Positions 22,163-25,264 of a DNA stretch of 25,264 bases are shown piece after piece. Position numbers and translations under genes: made by a program. This DNA is from an uncultured Enterobacteriaceae bacterium (GTDB lineage Bacteria; Pseudomonadota; Gammaproteobacteria; Enterobacterales; Enterobacteriaceae), in NCBI GenBank assembly GCA_936920625.1, contig CAKZHC010000053.1, forward strand, positions 1 to 25,264, given 5' to 3'. The notes beneath the pieces were generated by a model, which did not search any database, was not told the origin of the DNA, and saw nothing but the letters and a program-made list of their open reading frames with translations. Each line of letters starts with the position of its first letter. Position 1 is the stretch's first letter.

Positions 22163-22984
22163 TTATTTGCTACGGCGACGCACGATGAATTTATCAGTGC
22201 GCTTATTACTACGAGTTTTCTTACCTTTGGTCTGAACGCCCCACGGAGTGACCGGATGCTTACCAAAGGTACGACCTTCACCACCACCATGTGGATGATC
22301 TACCGGGTTCATTGCCGTACCACGAACGGTGGGACGAATGCCGCGCCAGCGGGAGGCACCTGCCTTACCCAAAACACGCAACATATGCTCAGCGTTACCC
22401 ACTTCACCCATCGTTGCCCGGCAGTCAGCTTCAACCTTACGTACTTCCCCAGAGCGCAAACGCAAGGTAACGTAGCTACCCTCACGCGCGATAATCTGTA
22501 TATAAGTACCAGCAGAACGGGCCAGCTGACCTCCTTTGCCCGGCCTCATTTCAACATTGTGAACCGTTGAACCAACCGGGATATTACGCATCGGTAAGGT
22601 GTTGCCTGTTTTAATGGCTGCATCAATACCAGACTGGATCTGATCGCCCACTTTCAAACCTTTTGGGGCCAGAATGTAGCGGCGTTCGCCATCTTTGTAC
22701 AAAACCAGCGCAATATTTGCAGAACGGTTAGGATCGTACTCCAGGCGTTCAATAATAGCTGGAATGCCATCTTTATTACGCTTGAAGTCAATAAGGCGAT
22801 AAGCTCGTTTGTGACCACCACCAATATGACGAGTAGTGATACGACCGTTATTGTTACGACCACCAGTTTTGCTGAGTTTCTCCAGCAGTGGTGCATAAGG
22901 TTTACCCTTGTGTAGCTCAGGGTTAACCACTTTAACTACGTGTCGCCGACCAGGAGATGTCGGTTTACATTTAACAACTGCCAT
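22163..22984 (-). CDS. rplB: 50S ribosomal protein L2
   Basis: uL2 is needed for subunit association and lies close to the peptidyl-transferase centre. The 273 residues equal E. coli: MAVVKCKPTSPGRRHVVKVV, TRHIGGGHKRAYRLIDFKRN, PVGSTVHNVEMRPGKGGQLA and the highly conserved NPVDHPHGGGEGRTFG with the His implicated near the active centre. The C-terminus is KKTRSNKRTDKFIVRRRSK. It is 17 bp after rplW. Confidence 0.98.
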   Translation of the reverse strand: MAVVKCKPTSPGRRHVVKVVNPELHKGKPYAPLLEKLSKTGGRNNNGRITTRHIGGGHKRAYRLIDFKRNKDGIPAIIERLEYDPNRSANIALVLYKDGERRYILAPKGLKVGDQIQSGIDAAIKTGNTLPMRNIPVGSTVHNVEMRPGKGGQLARSAGTYIQIIAREGSYVTLRLRSGEVRKVEADCRATMGEVGNAEHMLRVLGKAGASRWRGIRPTVRGTAMNPVDHPHGGGEGRTFGKHPVTPWGVQTKGKKTRSNKRTDKFIVRRRSK

Positions 22985-23001
22985 TGTCTCTCTCCTCCGG
23001 C

Positions 23002-23304
23002 TTACTCGGCGCTACTCATGAAGTCCAGATTCTGGCCTTCTTTCAGGGTGACGTACGCTTTTTTCCAGTCACTACGACGGCCAATACGTTGCCCGTGACG
23101 CTTAACTTTGCCCTTCATGACCAAGGTATTGACGTCTTTAACTTCGACTTCAAACAGCTTTTGCACAGCCTGTTTGATTTCTGCTTTGGTCGCGTTTATG
23201 GCCACTTTGAGAACGATAGTATTGGTTTTTTCCATCGCCGCAGATGCTTTTTCTGATACGTGCGGCGCACGCAGTACTTTTAGCAGTCGTTCTTCACGGA
23301 TCAT
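23002..23304 (-). CDS. rplW: 50S ribosomal protein L23
   Basis: uL23 lies at the tunnel exit and is the main contact for trigger factor and SRP. The 100 residues equal E. coli. It starts MIREERLLKVLRAPHVSEKA. The exit-side loop includes LFEVEVKDVNTLVMKGKVKR, with the Glu-containing VSEKA region used by trigger factor. Its ATG overlaps the rplD stop by four bases (ATGA). Confidence 0.98.
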   Translation of the reverse strand: MIREERLLKVLRAPHVSEKASAAMEKTNTIVLKVAINATKAEIKQAVQKLFEVEVKDVNTLVMKGKVKRHGQRIGRRSDWKKAYVTLKEGQNLDFMSSAE

Positions 23305-23906
23305 GCCAGCATCTCCTCTACCTGCCTGACTGCATCCGCAGTCATGACAACTTTATCGAAGGCAATCAGGCTAACCGGATCAATGCCAGCCGTATCACGC
23401 ACATCTACTTTGTACAAATTCCGCGCAGCCAGAAATAAATTTTCATCCAGCTCACGGGTGATAATCAGTACATTTTCCAGGGCCATCTCGTTGAGCTTCT
23501 GTACCAGCAGTTTCGTTTTCGGTGCATCTACCGAAAATTTCTCAACAACAATCAGACGCTCCTGGCGTATCAGCTCAGACAGAATACTTCTGAGCGCACC
23601 ACGGTACATTTTTCTGTTTACTTTTTGACTATGATCCTGAGGTTTGGCAGCAAAAGTCACCCCACCTGAACGCCATATTGGGCTCTTAACAGAACCAGCA
23701 CGCGCCCGGCCTGTACCTTTTTGCCGCCATGGCTTCTTGCCAGAACCTTTTACTTCGCCACGACTCTTCTGGGCGCGACTTCCCTGACGGCCACCTGCCG
23801 CATAGGCAACCACAACCTGGTGTACCAGTGCTTCGTTGAAATCACGGCCGAAGGTAGTTTCGGAAACAGTCAGCGCGCCTTGCGCGTCTTTCAGTACTAA
23901 TTCCAT
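23301..23906 (-). CDS. rplD: 50S ribosomal protein L4, S10 operon repressor
   Basis: uL4 lines the exit tunnel and, in E. coli, represses the S10 operon both by terminating transcription in the leader and by blocking translation. The 201 residues equal E. coli. The extended tunnel loop GSGKKPWRQKGTGRARAGS is intact, with the Lys at the macrolide-resistance position unchanged. The globular end includes VSLIAFDKVVMTADAV. A leader of matching size lies upstream of rpsJ, so autoregulation is plausible. Confidence 0.98.
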   Translation of the reverse strand: MELVLKDAQGALTVSETTFGRDFNEALVHQVVVAYAAGGRQGSRAQKSRGEVKGSGKKPWRQKGTGRARAGSVKSPIWRSGGVTFAAKPQDHSQKVNRKMYRGALRSILSELIRQERLIVVEKFSVDAPKTKLLVQKLNEMALENVLIITRELDENLFLAARNLYKVDVRDTAGIDPVSLIAFDKVVMTADAVRQVEEMLA

Positions 23907-23916
23907 TGCTATCTCC

Positions 23917-24546
23917 TTACGCCTTCACCGCTGGTTTAACTATCAGGTCACCGCCGGTTGCTCCCGGTACAGCACCTTTCACCAACAGCAGGTTACGTTC
24001 AACATCTACACGTACTACTTCCAGACTCTGAACAGTGACCCGCTCGTTACCTAACTGGCCAGCCATTTTTTTGCCTTTGAACACTTTGCCTGGCGTCTGA
24101 TTTTGGCCAATTGATCCCGGAACGCGGTGAGATAGCGAGTTGCCGTGTGTCGCATCCTGGGTGCGGAAATTCCAGCGTTTGACTGTACCAGCAAAACCTT
24201 TACCTTTAGACGTTCCGGTAACATCAACTTTCTTAACATCAGTAAAAATATCAACACTGATATTTTGACCAATAGTGAATTCCTCATCTGCAGTAGTGCG
24301 GAATTCCCATAACCCACGGCCAGCCTCTACACCAGCTTTAGAAAAGTGTCCTGCTTCCGGTTTGGTTACACGGTTAGCCTTTTTGGTGCCGGTAGTGACC
24401 TGGACAGCAGTGTAACCGTCATTTTCAGGAATTTTAACCTGAGTAACGCGGTTAGCTTCAATTTCAATTACGGTGACAGGGATAGATTCGCCTTCATTGG
24501 TGAAGATACGTGTCATGCCCACTTTTTTACCGACTAAACCAATCAT
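23917..24546 (-). CDS. rplC: 50S ribosomal protein L3
   Basis: uL3 is an assembly initiator whose central extension approaches the peptidyl-transferase centre. The 209 residues equal E. coli: MIGLVGKKVGMTRIFTNEGE, SKGKGFAGTVKRWNFRTQDA, and HGNSLSHRVPGSIGQNQTPG, which contains the Gln methylated by PrmB in E. coli. It lies 32 bp after rpsJ and 10 bp before rplD. Confidence 0.98.
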   Translation of the reverse strand: MIGLVGKKVGMTRIFTNEGESIPVTVIEIEANRVTQVKIPENDGYTAVQVTTGTKKANRVTKPEAGHFSKAGVEAGRGLWEFRTTADEEFTIGQNISVDIFTDVKKVDVTGTSKGKGFAGTVKRWNFRTQDATHGNSLSHRVPGSIGQNQTPGKVFKGKKMAGQLGNERVTVQSLEVVRVDVERNLLLVKGAVPGATGGDLIVKPAVKA

Positions 24547-24578
24547 TGTATCAACCTCTCAATCGCTTGATGACCTGA

Positions 24579-24890
24579 TTAACCCAGGCTGATCTGCACA
24601 TCAACACCGGCAGCCAGATCCAGACGCATCAGAGCATCAACGGTTTTTTCAGTTGGCTCAACAATGTCCACTACACGCTTGTGTGTACGGATCTCATACT
24701 GATCGCGCGCGTCTTTATTAGCGTGTGGGGAGATCAGCACTGTAAAACGCTCTTTACGGGTTGGCAGCGGGATCGGACCATGAACATGCGCACCAGTACG
24801 CTTGGCTGTCTCAACAATTTCCGCCGTTGACCTATCGATAAGACGATGATCAAAAGCTTTAAGACGAATACGGATTCTTTGGTTCTGCAT
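24579..24890 (-). CDS. rpsJ: 30S ribosomal protein S10 (NusE)
   Basis: uS10 is part of the small-subunit head and, as NusE, pairs with NusB on boxA in rRNA antitermination and links NusG to the ribosome. The 103 residues equal E. coli: MQNQRIRIRLKAFDHRLIDR, GPIPLPTRKERFTVLISPHA, YEIRTHKRVVDIVEPTEKTV and the end LAAGVDVQISLG. First gene of the S10 operon, downstream of a leader of about 180 bases. Confidence 0.98.
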   Translation of the reverse strand: MQNQRIRIRLKAFDHRLIDRSTAEIVETAKRTGAHVHGPIPLPTRKERFTVLISPHANKDARDQYEIRTHKRVVDIVEPTEKTVDALMRLDLAAGVDVQISLG

Positions 24891-25068
24891 CAGACCAGAG
24901 CTCCAGCTTATTTATAAACAAAAAAGACTACTCTCATGCCCGCTATTATGTAGATAGGGGGGAGTGTAATCGTTCAGCTATAATCCCCATATCGGAGATA
25001 TTGTAGGCCCCATTAAGGCTACGGAGCCAGCGATTCAGCCAGAATCGCACCTGCTAACATTCGCAGGC
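24891..25068 (-). ncRNA. S10 operon leader, L4-responsive attenuator region
   Basis: About 178 bases separate the likely transcription start from rpsJ, close to the 172-base E. coli leader. Hairpins can be drawn: cctgc/gcagg near 25051-25067, and ctac/gtag around 24926-24951 followed by a U run (TCTTTTTTG on the minus strand, 24920-24928). The latter resembles the L4-dependent termination hairpin. Folding was by eye only. Confidence 0.6.
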
Positions 25069-25074
25069 CCGCGT

Positions 25075-25102
25075 ATTATACGCAGATTCGGGAGGAAAGC
25101 AA
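25075..25102 (-). promoter_or_regulatory. S10 operon promoter
   Basis: On the minus strand TTGCTT (25097-25102) and a perfect TATAAT (25075-25080) are 16 bp apart, followed by a GC-rich discriminator ACGCGGGCC. The latter fits stringent control, as expected for ribosomal protein operons. It lies about 185 bp upstream of rpsJ. Confidence 0.75.
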
Positions 25103-25212
25103 CCATCCTTTTGTATTCAAATTAACGTAAAGTGACTGCTCACTCTGACACTACTTATCTCTCAGCAATAAATAAAAAAGAGCACTTGGGTACCCTTAAT
25201 TAACTATCCGTA

Positions 25213-25238
25213 AAAAGGGCATCAGATGATGCCCTTTT
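25213..25238. terminator. Rho-independent terminator upstream of the S10 promoter
   Basis: A perfect 11-bp stem (aaaagggcatc / gatgccctttt) with a 4-base loop AGAT. The A and T runs allow termination in either direction. It probably ends a gene outside the right edge, before the S10 promoter starts anew. Confidence 0.8.
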
Positions 25239-25264
25239 ATACCAGCTTACGTCAAATGCTATTG

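Noticed and set aside
1..25264. CRISPR arrays, tRNA genes, insertion sequences or an intact defence system
   Set aside because: No regularly spaced repeats, cloverleaf sequences, paired terminal repeats with transposase, or intact defence genes were seen; only the hsd remnant hints at a former defence locus.

Overview
The window is a conserved chromosomal segment from a gammaproteobacterium of the Enterobacterales. Gene order follows the Escherichia coli K-12 neighbourhood running from the rrnD upstream region to the S10 ribosomal protein operon, and nearly every protein aligns over its full length with the E. coli homologue as I remember it. Several E. coli neighbours are absent or reduced to scars (yrdB, yrdD, arfA, yhdN), spacers are AT-rich, and one spacer holds debris of a type I restriction system. 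That pattern suggests a host-associated lineage, or one in an early stage of gene loss. This is inference, and no genus can be named from the sequence alone.

Left part (1-5224). An rrn P1-like promoter fires off the left edge on the minus strand. yrdA follows on the plus strand, then about 1.27 kb of non-coding or decayed DNA. This holds an in-frame N-terminal piece of HsdM directly joined to the C-terminal end of HsdR, both on the minus strand. Next is a minus-strand cluster read dprA-smg-tsaC-aroE, from which yrdD has been lost between smg and tsaC.

Middle part (5225-11233). The plus-strand cluster def-fmt-rsmB-trkA-mscL covers N-terminal deformylation, initiator tRNA formylation, 16S rRNA methylation, potassium uptake control and osmotic release. 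Def lacks its C-terminal tail. Opposite it is zntR, the zinc efflux regulator, with a run of 14 G directly in front of its start codon. Spacers of about 300 and 450 bp flank zntR where E. coli carries arfA and yhdN.

Right part (11234-25264). Three adjacent minus-strand ribosomal operons are read from right to left. The S10 operon is rpsJ-rplC-rplD-rplW-rplB-rpsS-rplV-rpsC-rplP-rpmC-rpsQ. The spc operon is rplN-rplX-rplE-rpsN-rpsH-rplF-rplR-rpsE-rpmD-rplO-secY-rpmJ. The alpha operon is rpsM-rpsK-rpsD-rpoA-rplQ. Control elements visible are an S10 promoter with a long leader, a hairpin and promoter before rplN, an S8-type inverted repeat at rplE, a candidate alpha promoter with an S4 leader structure, and a terminator after rplQ.

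I found no undescribed multi-gene system. The items worth a second look are the HsdM/HsdR scar, the poly-G tract at zntR and the truncated peptide deformylase.
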